DNA of 64,000 bases from Streptomyces sp. HUAS ZL42 (GCF_040782645.1 NZ_CP160403.1:8653001-8717000); one strand, 5' to 3'. Shown: positions 16,791 to 25,389, counted from the first letter of the stretch. The notes: generated by a model not told the origin, from the letters alone. Numbers and translations: made by a program.

Positions 16791-17897
16791 TCAGTCCGCG
16801 GGCGGCAGCTCGCCCGAGCCCCGGGTGATCAGCCGGGTGGGCAGTTCGATGCGCTCCGGGGCGACGAGGGCGCCGTCCAGCCGGCGGAAGAGACGGTCGG
16901 CAGCGGTGCGGCCGAGGGCCGCCGCGTCCTGGGCGACGACGGTGACGCCCGGCTGGAGGAGGTCGGCGAGCTCGAAGTCGTCGAAGCCGACGAGGGCGAC
17001 CCGGCGCGACTGCTCGGCGAGGACGCGGATCACGGTCACCGTCACCCGGTTGTTGCCCGCGAAGATCGCGGTGACGGGGTCCGGGCCGGAGAGCATCTCC
17101 TCGGCCGCCCGGCGCACCCGCACGGGGTCGGTGACGCCCAGGGAGGTCCACGAGTCCGCCACGGGTATGCCCGCGTCCTCCATGGCGGCGCGGTAGCCGC
17201 GCAGGCGCTCGGCGGCGGTGTGGATGCGCGGCATGTCGCCGACGAAGCCGATCCTGCGGTGACCGTGCGCGATCAGGTGGGCCACGCCGGAGCGGGCGCC
17301 GCCGTAGTTGTCCGACAGCACGCAGTCGGCGTCGATCCTCCCGGCGGGACGGTCGACGAAGACGGTGGCGACACCCGCCTTGATCTCGGGTTCGAGATAG
17401 CGGTGATCGCCACCCGCCGGAATGATCACGAGACCGTCCACCCGGCGTGCGCACAGCGCCAGGGCCAGCTCCTGTTCACGGTCGGGGTCCTCGGCGCTCG
17501 AGCCGTTGATGAGCAGGGCGCCGTGGGCGCGGGCCACCTCCTCGACCGCCCGGCTGAGGGGGCCGTAGAACGGGTCGGCGAGGTCCTCCAGGACCAGTCC
17601 GATGCTCGCGGTGCGGCCCTTGCGCAGCACCCGCGCACTGTCGTTGCGGCGGAAGCCGAGGGCCTCGATGGCCTCCTGGACGCGGCGTTCCGTCTCCGGG
17701 GTGACGCCCGGCTCGCCGTTGACGACACGGGAGACGGTCTTGAGACCGACCCCGGCCCGGGCCGCCACGTCCTTCATGGTGGGACGGGTGCCGTAGCGGG
17801 TCCCGGAGAGGCGGTCTGCGGGGCGGTCTGCTCGGCGGGCGGTCTCGGGCACGAGGCGGTGTCCTGTCCTGTCGTCCACGGGGATGCGTCGGTCCAT
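16791..17897 (-). CDS. LacI-family transcriptional regulator
   Basis: A 368-residue repressor. A helix-turn-helix MKDVAARAGVGLKTVSRVVN with hinge helix follows a 40-residue extension, then a periplasmic-binding-protein-like sensor domain (IGLVLEDLADPFYGPLSRAVEE to FDDFELADLLQPGVTVVAQD). I took ATG 17897; an in-frame ATG at 17927 would read through the promoter. A perfect 12-base palindrome GACAACGTTGTC lies 38 bases upstream, the form expected for its own operator. The divergent neighbour is a ROK-family sugar kinase, so a sugar effector is likely. Confidence 0.9.
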   Translation of the reverse strand: MDRRIPVDDRTGHRLVPETARRADRPADRLSGTRYGTRPTMKDVAARAGVGLKTVSRVVNGEPGVTPETERRVQEAIEALGFRRNDSARVLRKGRTASIGLVLEDLADPFYGPLSRAVEEVARAHGALLINGSSAEDPDREQELALALCARRVDGLVIIPAGGDHRYLEPEIKAGVATVFVDRPAGRIDADCVLSDNYGGARSGVAHLIAHGHRRIGFVGDMPRIHTAAERLRGYRAAMEDAGIPVADSWTSLGVTDPVRVRRAAEEMLSGPDPVTAIFAGNNRVTVTVIRVLAEQSRRVALVGFDDFELADLLQPGVTVVAQDAAALGRTAADRLFRRLDGALVAPERIELPTRLITRGSGELPPAD

Positions 17898-17935
17898 GGG
17901 TTTGTATGAGGATGTGGCGTCGAGCATAGAGCCTG

Positions 17936-17947
17936 GACAACGTTGTC
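17936..17947. promoter_or_regulatory. LacI-type operator GACAACGTTGTC
   Basis: A perfect palindrome centred on CG, the classical LacI-family half-site arrangement, between the LacI gene and the divergent ROK kinase gene. TATGCT on the minus strand lies immediately downstream of it, so repressor binding would cover the -35 side of the regulator's own promoter. Confidence 0.7.
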
Positions 17948-17974
17948 AGATGCGGGAGACACTGTCCACCGCCA

Positions 17975-18060
17975 GGTCCTGTCCGGCGGATCAAGTCGCA
18001 GCGAATCGGCGGCGTCTGATCAACACCCCGCGTCTGCGGCATGATCCGCCGGACAGGACC
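17975..18060. repeat. Inverted-repeat element, copy 2 (MITE-like)
   Basis: An 86-base element with perfect 19-base inverted ends (17975-17993 and 18042-18060; GGTCCTGTCCGGCGGATCA on the left). The right third is nearly identical to copy 1 over more than 25 bases. It sits between the LacI operator and the ROK kinase, separating that gene from the operator by more than 200 bases. No clear target duplication is visible. Confidence 0.8.
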
Positions 18061-18170
18061 CTGACTCCGGACCGCGTCCCCACCGCCGGACCGGCCTGCC
18101 CAATTCCAAGGTGCCCGCGTGTCCCAGGCGCGCGTGCCCGACATCCGGTTGACGGGGAGATCCGAGACTG

Positions 18171-19124
18171 ATGCAGACCGACCTCGTGGCAGCGCTCGAC
18201 ATCGGCGGCACCAAGGTCGCCGGTGCGCTGGTCGACGGCCACGGCACGATCCTGGTGCGCGCGCAGCGTCCGACGCCTGCCCGGGAGGACGGCGACACCG
18301 TGATGGGGGCCGTCGAGGAAGTGCTCGCCGAGCTGACGGCGTCGCCGCTGTGGGGGCGCGCGCACGCGCTGGGCATCGGCAGCGCGGGCCCCGTGGACGC
18401 CTCCGCCGGCACGGTGAGCCCGGTCAACGTGCCCGGCTGGCGCGACTTCCCGCTCGTCCAGCGGGTCCGGGCGGTGACCGGGGATCTGCCCGTCGAGCTG
18501 ATCGGCGACGGCGTGGCGATCACGGCCGCCGAGCACTGGCAGGGGGCCGCCCGCGGCCACGACAACGCGCTGTGCATGGTGGTCTCCACGGGGGTCGGTG
18601 GCGGTCTGGTCCTGAACGGCCGGCTGCATCCCGGCCCCACCGGCAACGCGGGCCACATCGGTCACATCAGTGTCGATCTCGACGGCGACCCCTGCCCGTG
18701 CGGCGCGCGTGGCTGTGTCGAGCGCATCGCGAGCGGCCCGAACATCGCCCGCCGCGCGTTGGAGAACGGCTGGCTGCCCGGGCCCGACGGCGACACCTCC
18801 GCCGCGGCCGTGGCGGCCGCGGCCCGCGCCGGCGACCCGGTCGCCGTGGCCTCCTTCGAGCGGGCCGCACAGGCCCTGGCCGCCGGCATCGCGGCCACCG
18901 CGACCCTCGTCGAGATCGACATCGCGGTGATCGGAGGGGGCGTGGGCAAGGCGGGCGACGTCCTCTTCGAACCCCTGCGCAAGGCGCTCACCGACTACGC
19001 CACCCTGTCGTTCGTCCAGCGTCTGACGGTGACACCGGCCCAGATGGGCACGGACGCGGGGCTGGTGGGGGCGGCCGCGGCGGCGCTCGCGGGAAGGACG
19101 GGGGAGACCGCGGCGGGCGTCTGA
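18171..19124 (+). CDS. ROK-family sugar kinase (glucokinase-like)
   Basis: A 317-residue ROK protein phosphorylating a hexose with ATP. Phosphate loop 1 is ALDIGGTKVAGALVD (residues 8-22), the sugar-binding GNAGHIGHISVD carries the E/H-x2-H of the family, and the structural zinc motif is CPCGARGCVERIASG (Cys-x-Cys-x4-Cys). The absence of an N-terminal helix-turn-helix makes it a kinase, not a ROK repressor. GGGGAG precedes the ATG. It is divergent from a LacI regulator and probably controlled by it, though the repeat element lies between. Confidence 0.9.
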   Translation: MQTDLVAALDIGGTKVAGALVDGHGTILVRAQRPTPAREDGDTVMGAVEEVLAELTASPLWGRAHALGIGSAGPVDASAGTVSPVNVPGWRDFPLVQRVRAVTGDLPVELIGDGVAITAAEHWQGAARGHDNALCMVVSTGVGGGLVLNGRLHPGPTGNAGHIGHISVDLDGDPCPCGARGCVERIASGPNIARRALENGWLPGPDGDTSAAAVAAAARAGDPVAVASFERAAQALAAGIAATATLVEIDIAVIGGGVGKAGDVLFEPLRKALTDYATLSFVQRLTVTPAQMGTDAGLVGAAAAALAGRTGETAAGV

Positions 19125-19199
19125 CGCGCGTACCGCGGGAAGTCGCGGCGGATCCGGACGGGTGCGTGACCCCAGGGCGGTTTCCCAGTTGAACCGGGC

Positions 19200-19394
19200 A
19201 TGAAGAAGCGCAGCATGCTCGCCATCGCCTCCCTCGCCACCGGATTCGTCGTCGCGGCGATCACCCCGTCCCACGGCCTGGGCGGTGAGGACCTCGGCGA
19301 CCTGAACGTGGGGGACACGCTCAGCACCCTCGACCACACCGTCGCCCAGGACGGCCCGACCCTGGAGGAAGAGGCCCTGGGGCAGCACGACTGA
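19200..19394 (+). CDS. Small secreted protein
   Basis: A 64-residue peptide with a clear Sec signal: MKKRSML, a hydrophobic core AIASLATGFVVAAITP and probable cleavage after SHG. The mature part is about 38 residues, acidic (GGEDLGDLNVGDTLSTLDHT) and without cysteines. No strong ribosome site is seen. Codon use is typical, and a hairpin follows at 19431. Function unknown. Confidence 0.6.
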   Translation: MKKRSMLAIASLATGFVVAAITPSHGLGGEDLGDLNVGDTLSTLDHTVAQDGPTLEEEALGQHD

Positions 19395-19430
19395 CGGACA
19401 CGACGGCCGGAGACGAAGGCCGGACACGAG

Positions 19431-19464
19431 GGCGCCGGACCCGCACACCAGCGGGACCGGCGCC
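19431..19464 (+). terminator. Hairpin terminator
   Basis: GGCGCCGGACCCGC (19431-19444) pairs with GCGGGACCGGCGCC (19451-19464) with one internal mismatch and a 6-base loop, followed by TTCCGTTT. It ends the small secreted protein gene. Confidence 0.7.
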
Positions 19465-19556
19465 TTCCGTTTCCGCGCCCTCAACTGCGACTGGTTTCCG
19501 TGGCAGGGTGGAGCGGGCAAGCCACAGGGGGCCAAACAGAAGAGGGGGAACTGTCC

Positions 19557-20597
19557 GTGATCGTCTGGATCAACGGAGCGTTCGGTGCGGGAAAGACCAC
19601 CACCGCACGAGAACTGATCGAACTGATCCCGAACAGCACGCTCTTCGACCCCGAGGTCATCGGCGGAGCGATCGCGCACCTGCTCCCGCCCAAACACCTC
19701 GCCGAGGTCGGTGACTTCCAGGACCTGCCGATCTGGCGACGCCTCGTGATCGACACGGCGGCCGCGATGCTCGCCGAGCTCGGCGGCACGCTCGTGATCC
19801 CCAGGACGCTGCTGCGCCAGGAGTACCGCGACGAGATCTTCGGCGGGCTCGCCGCACGCCGGATCACCGTCCGACATGTGCTCCTCGCCCCGGCCGAAAC
19901 GATCCTGCGGGAGCGGATAGCGGAGCGGGAGGTCCCGCCGGACCTGCCCGACGGCGAGATGCGGGTACGGCAGTGGGCGTACGACCACATCGAGCCGTAC
20001 CGCGCCGCCCTCGCCTCCTGGCTCACCGCCGACGCCCACCCCGTCGACACGAGCGCCCTCACTCCGTACGAGACCGCCGTCCGTATTGCCGAGGCCGTCG
20101 GCAGCGGGGCCGTGCCCGTCTGCGACATCGTGCAGACGCCCGAGCCCACCGCGGAGACGGTCGCCGCCGGTGTGCTCCTCTTCGACGAGCAGGACAGGGT
20201 GCTGCTCGTCGACCCCACCTACAAGGCGGGCTGGGAGTTCCCCGGCGGTGTCGTCGAACCCGGCGAGGCGCCCGCGCGCGCGGGCATGCGCGAGGTCGCC
20301 GAGGAGACGGGCCTACGACTGGACGACGTACCCCGCCTCCTTGTCGTCGACTGGGAGCGGCCCAAGCCCCCCGGCTACGGCGGCCTGCGCCTCCTCTTCG
20401 ACGGCGGACACCTCGACTCGTCCGACGCGGCGCGGCTTCTGCTGCCCGGGCCCGAGCTGCGCGACTGGCGCTTCGTCAGCGAGCAGGAGGCCGCCGACCT
20501 GATGCCGCCTGTCCGCTACGAACGGCTGCGCTGGGCGCTGCGCGCACGCGAACGCGGGGCGGCGCTGTATCTGGAGGCCGGGACACCGGTCGGCTGA
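19557..20597 (+). CDS. P-loop kinase-like domain fused to a NUDIX hydrolase
   Basis: A 346-residue two-domain protein. The N-terminal half (residues 1-180) is a P-loop NTPase of the gluconate-kinase/zeta-toxin-like type with Walker A NGAFGAGKTTTARE and a VRHVLLAP strand before an arginine-rich lid. The second half (about 195-340) is a NUDIX hydrolase whose full box (G-x5-E-x7-REVAEETGL) starts at GVVEPGE and acts on a nucleoside-diphosphate-linked substrate. The GTG at 19557 has GAGGGGGAA upstream. Coupling a kinase to a hydrolase in one chain suggests nucleotide or cofactor salvage; the substrate is unknown. Confidence 0.85.
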   Translation: MIVWINGAFGAGKTTTARELIELIPNSTLFDPEVIGGAIAHLLPPKHLAEVGDFQDLPIWRRLVIDTAAAMLAELGGTLVIPRTLLRQEYRDEIFGGLAARRITVRHVLLAPAETILRERIAEREVPPDLPDGEMRVRQWAYDHIEPYRAALASWLTADAHPVDTSALTPYETAVRIAEAVGSGAVPVCDIVQTPEPTAETVAAGVLLFDEQDRVLLVDPTYKAGWEFPGGVVEPGEAPARAGMREVAEETGLRLDDVPRLLVVDWERPKPPGYGGLRLLFDGGHLDSSDAARLLLPGPELRDWRFVSEQEAADLMPPVRYERLRWALRARERGAALYLEAGTPVG

Positions 20598-20811
20598 CGC
20601 CGAACGGCATGCCCCCGACGGCATGTCCGGGGCATTTCTCCGCCCTTCCTGTGAACGGCCGTTGGCCTTGTGATGTCCAAGGAATCGCCGCCTGCACCTC
20701 ACGCGTCGGCAATCGCACGGCGTTGCGGAAGTCCGCGGTATCTCGTGGCGTCGGCACGCGACCGCCACCCCTCTTTCCTCAGCTCAGGGGCAGATTCCGG
20801 ATGTCCGTACG

Positions 20812-21306
20812 ATGACCACGCAACTTCAGACGGTCGAGCTCGCCGCCACCCCGGCGCTGCCGAGCGTCACGGGCAGCTCGCCTGCTCTGATGGCCTGGCG
20901 GCGCATCAGGCGGGACAAGATCACCATGGCCGCCCTGTGGTCACCGTCCTGTTCGTCGCGATCGCGCTGCCGGCACCGGTGCTCACCGCGCTCACCGGCT
21001 GGGGACCACCGGGAGACGCTGTACTCCAGGCCCAGGCACCCCAACACCCGCGCGTTGCTCTCGGCCGTCCCGGAGGCCGATCCGGACGCCGCTCGCGACC
21101 GCGAACGGATCCGCCTGACCGGTGACGTGCCCTCGCCCGTCGACCTGCCCTCCGGCTGCCGTTTCCGCACCCGCTGCCCCAAGTTCGCGAACCACCTGAC
21201 CGACGCGGAACGCACCGTCTGCGTCGGTCAGGTGCCGGAGCTGACCGAGCGAGGTGGCGCCGGCCCGGTCGCCTGCCACTACCCGGAGACGGTGGACCTG
21301 TCGTAG
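20812..21306 (+). pseudogene. Remnant of a dipeptide ABC transporter: dppC start joined to an oppF/dppF-type end
   Basis: The open frame begins like a DppC permease ([21 protein letters not shown]). At about 20937 one or two bases are missing, and the first transmembrane helix continues in another frame as [22 protein letters not shown]. Near 21010 it jumps to the C-terminal oligopeptide-binding-ATPase tail: [17 protein letters not shown], then [20 protein letters not shown] and a further Cys (the oligo_HPY region). Most of dppC, a dppD and the body of dppF are absent, so a deletion fused the operon ends. An M20 dipeptidase, a plausible former partner, lies next door. Confidence 0.85.
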
Positions 21307-21329
21307 CGGGCCCGCCGTGGGCAGGACGG

Positions 21330-22685
21330 TCAGCTTGCCGCGTAGTTGCGCAGGAACAGGGCCTCCGCCACCGAGAGGCGCTCCAGTTCCCCGGGGGACA
21401 CGCTCTCGTTCACTGCGTGGATCTGGGCCTCCGGCTCGCTGAGGCCGATCAGGAGGATCTCCGCACTCGGGTAGAGGGCAGCGAGGGTGTTGCACAGTGG
21501 GATGGATCCGCCCTGGCCGGCGTACTGCATCTCCTGACCCGGGTACGCCACCTCCATCGCGTCGGCCATCGCCGCGTACGCGGGGCTGGTGGTGTCGGCG
21601 CGGAAGGCCTGGCCCTGGCCGATCTGCTCGGTGCGCACCCGGGCGCCCCATGGCGTGTGCGCCTCGACGTGGGCCTGCAGCAGCTTGGTCGCCCCGGCCG
21701 CGTCCATGCCCGGCGGCACCCGCAGGCTGATCAGGGCGCGGGCGCTCGCCTGCACGGACGGGGTGGCGCCGACGACCGGCGGGCAGTCGATGCCGAGGAC
21801 CGTCACGGCCGGGCGGGCCCAGATGCGGTCGGCGACCGTGCCGGAGCCGATCAGGCCGACCCCGTCGAGCACCTTGGCGTCCTTGCGGAACTGTTCCTCC
21901 TCGTACTGCAGTCCGTCCCACGGGGACGTGTCGGCGAGTCCGTCGACCGTCGTCGTCCCGTCCTGCGCGCGCAGCGAGTCCAGTACGCGGATCAGCGCGG
22001 CCAGCGCGTCGGGCGCGGCGCCGCCGAACTGGCCGGAGTGCAGGTTGCCTTCGAGCGTGTCGATCTGCACGCGGACCATGGTCATGCCCCGCAGGGTGGA
22101 GGTGACCGTCGGCAGACCGGCGCGGAAGTTGCCGGCGTCGCCGATGACGATCGTGTCGGCCTCGAGGAGGTCGGGGTGTTCCTCGGCGTACCGCTCCAGA
22201 CCGCCCGTGCCCTGCTCCTCCGAGCCCTCGACGATCACCTTCACATGCACCGGGACGCCGCCGTTCGCCTTCAGCGCGCGCAGCGCCAGCAGGTGCATGA
22301 TGACGCCGCCCTTGCAGTCGGCGGTCCCGCGCCCGTACCAGCGGCCGTCGCGCTCGGTGAGTTCGAAGGGCGGGGAGACCCAGGCGGCCTCGTCCAGCGG
22401 CGGCTGCACGTCGTAGTGGGCGTAGAGGAGAACCGTCTTCGCGCCCGCGGGACCGGGCAGGTGGCCGTACACCGACTGCGTGCCGTCGGGGGTGTCGAGC
22501 ACCCTCACGTCCTCGAAGCCCTCGGCGGCCAGCGCGTCCATGATCCAGCGCGCGGCGCCCTCGCTCTCGCTCCTCGGGAACTGGCCGAAGTCCGCCACCG
22601 ACTTGAAGGCCACCAGCTCGGTGAGCTCCGCCTTCGCCCTGGGCAGCAGCGAGGCCACGGTCTCGGCGACCGGATTCGACGACAT
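21330..22685 (-). CDS. M20-family metallodipeptidase
   Basis: A 451-residue zinc dipeptidase of the PepV/CNDP-like M20 branch. Metal ligands are in YAHYDVQPP (His), GRGTADCKGG (bridging Asp, which also precedes the dimerisation lid), EGSEEQGTGG (catalytic Glu and ligand), IGDAGN (Asp) and the C-terminal segment near IHAVNESV (His). AAGGAG seven bases before ATG 22685 fixes the start. It is cytosolic and hydrolyses imported dipeptides. It is convergent with the wreck of a dipeptide transporter. Confidence 0.92.
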   Translation of the reverse strand: MSSNPVAETVASLLPRAKAELTELVAFKSVADFGQFPRSESEGAARWIMDALAAEGFEDVRVLDTPDGTQSVYGHLPGPAGAKTVLLYAHYDVQPPLDEAAWVSPPFELTERDGRWYGRGTADCKGGVIMHLLALRALKANGGVPVHVKVIVEGSEEQGTGGLERYAEEHPDLLEADTIVIGDAGNFRAGLPTVTSTLRGMTMVRVQIDTLEGNLHSGQFGGAAPDALAALIRVLDSLRAQDGTTTVDGLADTSPWDGLQYEEEQFRKDAKVLDGVGLIGSGTVADRIWARPAVTVLGIDCPPVVGATPSVQASARALISLRVPPGMDAAGATKLLQAHVEAHTPWGARVRTEQIGQGQAFRADTTSPAYAAMADAMEVAYPGQEMQYAGQGGSIPLCNTLAALYPSAEILLIGLSEPEAQIHAVNESVSPGELERLSVAEALFLRNYAAS

Positions 22686-22877
22686 GGGCACGCTCCTTGT
22701 GGGTGCGACGTTGTACGGGTGAGCACTTGTCCTCACGGAATGACCGTGTGAGCGTACGCGCGTCCTGGTGCGGGGCGCGTACGCTGCCGATCCTCGCACA
22801 GCGGCCCGCGGCGATCTCCGCCGTAGGATGCGGAGGACAGGTGCGGCAGGCAGCTTGATCGGGAGCAGTAGACCATC

Positions 22878-24113
22878 GTGAGCAGCGAGAACTCTTCGGC
22901 GGACGACGTGCGGCAGGTGTGGGACGTCGTCGTGGTGGGCGCGGGACCGGCCGGGGCCTCGGCCGCCTATGCGGCGGCGGTCGCGGGACGGCGTGTGCTG
23001 TTGCTGGAGAAGGCCGAGCTGCCCCGTTACAAGACCTGCGGCGGCGGCATCATCGGGCCCTCGCGTGACGCCCTGCCGCCCGGCTTCGAGCTGCCCTTCC
23101 GCGACCGGGTGCACGCGGTCACGTTCTCGAACAACGGGCGGTTCACCCGCACCCGCCGCTCCAAGCAGACGCTGTTCGGGCTGATCAACCGGCCCGAGTT
23201 CGACCAGCAGCTCGTCGAGCACGCGCAGAAGGCGGGCGCCGAGTTGCGTACGGGCGTCACCGTCCAGCGGGTCGAGCAGCACGGTTCGGCGGTTCCGGAC
23301 CGGCGCACGGTCGCCGTCGTGCTGCAGGGCGGCGAGACGCTGCTCGCGCGGGCGGTCGTCGGCGCCGACGGCAGCGCCAGCCGCATAGGAGCGCACGTCG
23401 GGGTCAAGCTCGAGCAGGTGGACCTCGGCCTGGAGGCGGAGATCCCGGTGCCGGAGACCGTCGCCGAGGACTGGAAGGGGCGGGTCCTCATCGACTGGGG
23501 GCCGATGCCGGGCAGCTACGGCTGGGTGTTCCCCAAGGGGGAAACACTGACGGTCGGGGTGATCTCCGCGCGCGGCGAAGGCGCCGCGACCAAGCGGTAC
23601 TTGGAGGAGTTCATCGGACGGCTCGGTCTCGCCGGCTTCGAACCGAGCATCTCCTCGGGCCACTTGACCCGCTGCCGCGCCGACGACTCGCCGCTCTCGC
23701 GCGGGCGGGTGCTGGTGTGCGGAGACGCGGCGGGCCTCCTGGAGCCGTGGACCCGCGAGGGCATCTCGTTCGCCCTGCGTTCGGGCCGACTGGCGGGGGA
23801 GTGGGCCGTGCGGATCGCCGAGGCGCACGACGCGGTCGACACCCGGCGCCAGGCCCTGAACTACGCGTTCGCGATCAAGGCGGGGCTCGGCGTGGAGATG
23901 GCGGTCGGCAAGCGGCTGCTGACGGTGTTCGAGCGCCGCCCCGGTCTCTTCCACGCGGCGCTGACGAGCTTCCGGCCCGCATGGCGGGCGTTCACGGACA
24001 TCACGCGCGGCGCGACGTCGCTGGGTGAGATCGTCCGCACCCACCCGTTCGCCCAGCGCGCCCTGACCGCGCTGGACCGCCGGCAGGCGCCGGGCGACAC
24101 GGTCAGCTCCTGA
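22878..24113 (+). CDS. Geranylgeranyl reductase family flavoprotein
   Basis: A 411-residue FAD-dependent oxidoreductase of the p-hydroxybenzoate-hydroxylase fold. VVVGAGPAGASAAYAAA (residues 18-34) binds FAD-ADP, KTCGGGIIGPSRD is the CxGG loop typical of geranylgeranyl reductases, VVGADGSASRIG is the DG motif, and VCGDAAGLLEPWTREGISF is the second FAD motif. These proteins saturate prenyl chains of menaquinone or lipids; in Streptomyces a menaquinone side-chain role is usual. The GTG at 22878 follows GGGAGCAG. It overlaps the convergent nitroreductase-like gene by 11 bases. Confidence 0.9.
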   Translation: MSSENSSADDVRQVWDVVVVGAGPAGASAAYAAAVAGRRVLLLEKAELPRYKTCGGGIIGPSRDALPPGFELPFRDRVHAVTFSNNGRFTRTRRSKQTLFGLINRPEFDQQLVEHAQKAGAELRTGVTVQRVEQHGSAVPDRRTVAVVLQGGETLLARAVVGADGSASRIGAHVGVKLEQVDLGLEAEIPVPETVAEDWKGRVLIDWGPMPGSYGWVFPKGETLTVGVISARGEGAATKRYLEEFIGRLGLAGFEPSISSGHLTRCRADDSPLSRGRVLVCGDAAGLLEPWTREGISFALRSGRLAGEWAVRIAEAHDAVDTRRQALNYAFAIKAGLGVEMAVGKRLLTVFERRPGLFHAALTSFRPAWRAFTDITRGATSLGEIVRTHPFAQRALTALDRRQAPGDTVSS

Positions 24114-24552
24114 CCGTGATCCGGAAGACGGGGTGGTCGGGGGCGGCCGCGATGATCTCCTCGTCGGAGGACTTCGCCGTGACGCCCTGGAAGTACTGAT
24201 TGACCTCCCAGCCCCACTTCTCCAGGTAGGTCCGCAGGATCGGGAGCTTCTCCGCGTCGGGAAGCTCCACCGCGGCGAATTCGCGGACCTTGCGTCCGAC
24301 GCGCAGTTCCCCGCCTCCGGCGGCGCGCATGTTGCGCACCCACTGGGAGTGGCCGCGGGCCGAGACCAGGTACTGCGTGCCCTCGTACGTGTGCGGGTTG
24401 ACCGGTATGCGCTGCATCTTGCCGCTCTTGCGGCCGCGCACGGACATCTCCGCCGTGCCCGCGAGGCTGAGCCCGTGGCGGGCGAGCCAGCCGATGACGC
24501 TGTTGAGGCGGACGTTGAGCGGGCTGCCCTTGAGGTAGTACGGCTGCGACAT
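24103..24552 (-). CDS. Deazaflavin (F420)-dependent nitroreductase family protein
   Basis: A 149-residue split-barrel protein of the Ddn/nitroreductase-quinone-reductase family. Family landmarks are VRGRKSGKMQRIPVNP (with the G-R-K/R-S-G phosphate-binding turn for F420), QYLVSARGHSQWVRNMRAAGGGELRVG in two blocks, and FRITVRS at the end. It probably uses reduced F420 to reduce quinones or nitro compounds. I chose ATG 24552 (MSQPYYLKG) with GGGGAT upstream. Its promoter region carries palindromes shared with the divergent TetR gene, so it is the likely repression target. Confidence 0.88.
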   Translation of the reverse strand: MSQPYYLKGSPLNVRLNSVIGWLARHGLSLAGTAEMSVRGRKSGKMQRIPVNPHTYEGTQYLVSARGHSQWVRNMRAAGGGELRVGRKVREFAAVELPDAEKLPILRTYLEKWGWEVNQYFQGVTAKSSDEEIIAAAPDHPVFRITVRS

Positions 24553-24571
24553 GGTGATCCCCACTGATTGA

Positions 24572-24638
24572 GAGAGCGGTGCTCTCGCCTAAGAGCAGTC
24601 TGCACGAGATCGGCGATCCAGAGCAAGAGCAGTGCTCT
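24572..24638. promoter_or_regulatory. Two palindromic operators of the TetR regulator
   Basis: GAGAGC-GGT-GCTCTC at 24572-24586 and AGAGC-AGT-GCTCT at 24626-24638, 53 bases apart, lie in the divergent promoter region. Further half-sites (AGAGCAGT at 24592, CACTGCTC at 24649 and 24669, CACTGCTG at 24690) surround them. This multi-site array fits autorepression plus control of the nitroreductase-like gene. Confidence 0.75.
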
Positions 24639-24699
24639 CTAATTTTGTCACTGCTCTGAGTTGTGTGCACTGCTCCGTATTCGTGGAACACTGCTGTGC

Positions 24700-25389
24700 A
24701 TGAGCAGCACCGCACAGGGCGCCCGCGCCCGCGCCCGGATCGAAGTCACCGCCGCCATCAAGGAAGAGGCGCGCAGACAGCTCGCCGCGGAGGGTGCCGC
24801 CAAGCTGTCACTGCGGGCCGTGGCGCGTGAGCTCGGCATGGTCTCCTCCGCGCTGTACCGGTACTTCCCCAGCCGAGACGACCTGCTCACCGCGCTCATC
24901 ATCGACGCCTACAACTCGCTCGGCGAGACCGCGGAGTCCGCGCACGAAGCGGTCGCAAAGGCCGGTCCCGTTCGGCGCTGGACCGCCGTCTGCGAGGCCG
25001 TGCGCGGCTGGGCACTCGCCCATCCGCACGAGTACGCGCTGATCTACGGCACGCCGGTACCGGGCTATTCCGCCCCCGACACGACCGTCCCGGCCGCTGC
25101 CCGCGTCGGCCTCCTCCTGATCGGCATCGTGCGGGACGCGCACCAGGGGCCCGGCCTGAGCGAGGTGTCCCTCCCGGACGAACTGCGGCCCGAGGCGGAG
25201 CGGATGGCGGCCGACCTCGCACCGGACCTCCCGCCGGAGACGGTCGCGGCGCTCATCGCGGCCTGGGCCCAGCTGTACGGGCTCGTCGGGTTCGAGCTGT
25301 TCGGCCAGTTCCACCGGGTGGTGGAGGACCGGGAACCGTTCTTCCGGCATGCGGCGGCCGGCCTTGCCCGCGGGGTGGGGCTGCGCTGA
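24700..25389 (+). CDS. TetR-family transcriptional regulator
   Basis: A 229-residue TetR regulator. The helix-turn-helix occupies residues 14-60: AAIKEEARRQLAAEG, then LSLRAVARELGMVSSALYRYF. The C-terminal half (WTAVCEAVRGWALAHPHEYALIY in part, to FGQFHRVVEDREPFF) is a TetR_C_13-like ligand domain. ATG 24700 gives the normal N-terminus. Repeated AGAGCAGTGCTCT palindromes upstream are its probable operators, and the divergent F420-type nitroreductase gene its probable target. Confidence 0.9.
   Translation: MSSTAQGARARARIEVTAAIKEEARRQLAAEGAAKLSLRAVARELGMVSSALYRYFPSRDDLLTALIIDAYNSLGETAESAHEAVAKAGPVRRWTAVCEAVRGWALAHPHEYALIYGTPVPGYSAPDTTVPAAARVGLLLIGIVRDAHQGPGLSEVSLPDELRPEAERMAADLAPDLPPETVAALIAAWAQLYGLVGFELFGQFHRVVEDREPFFRHAAAGLARGVGLR

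Noticed and set aside
21330..24626. A single 1098-codon minus-strand gene
   Set aside because: Only the part from ATG 22685 is a gene (dipeptidase). The upstream part is antisense to the flavoprotein gene.
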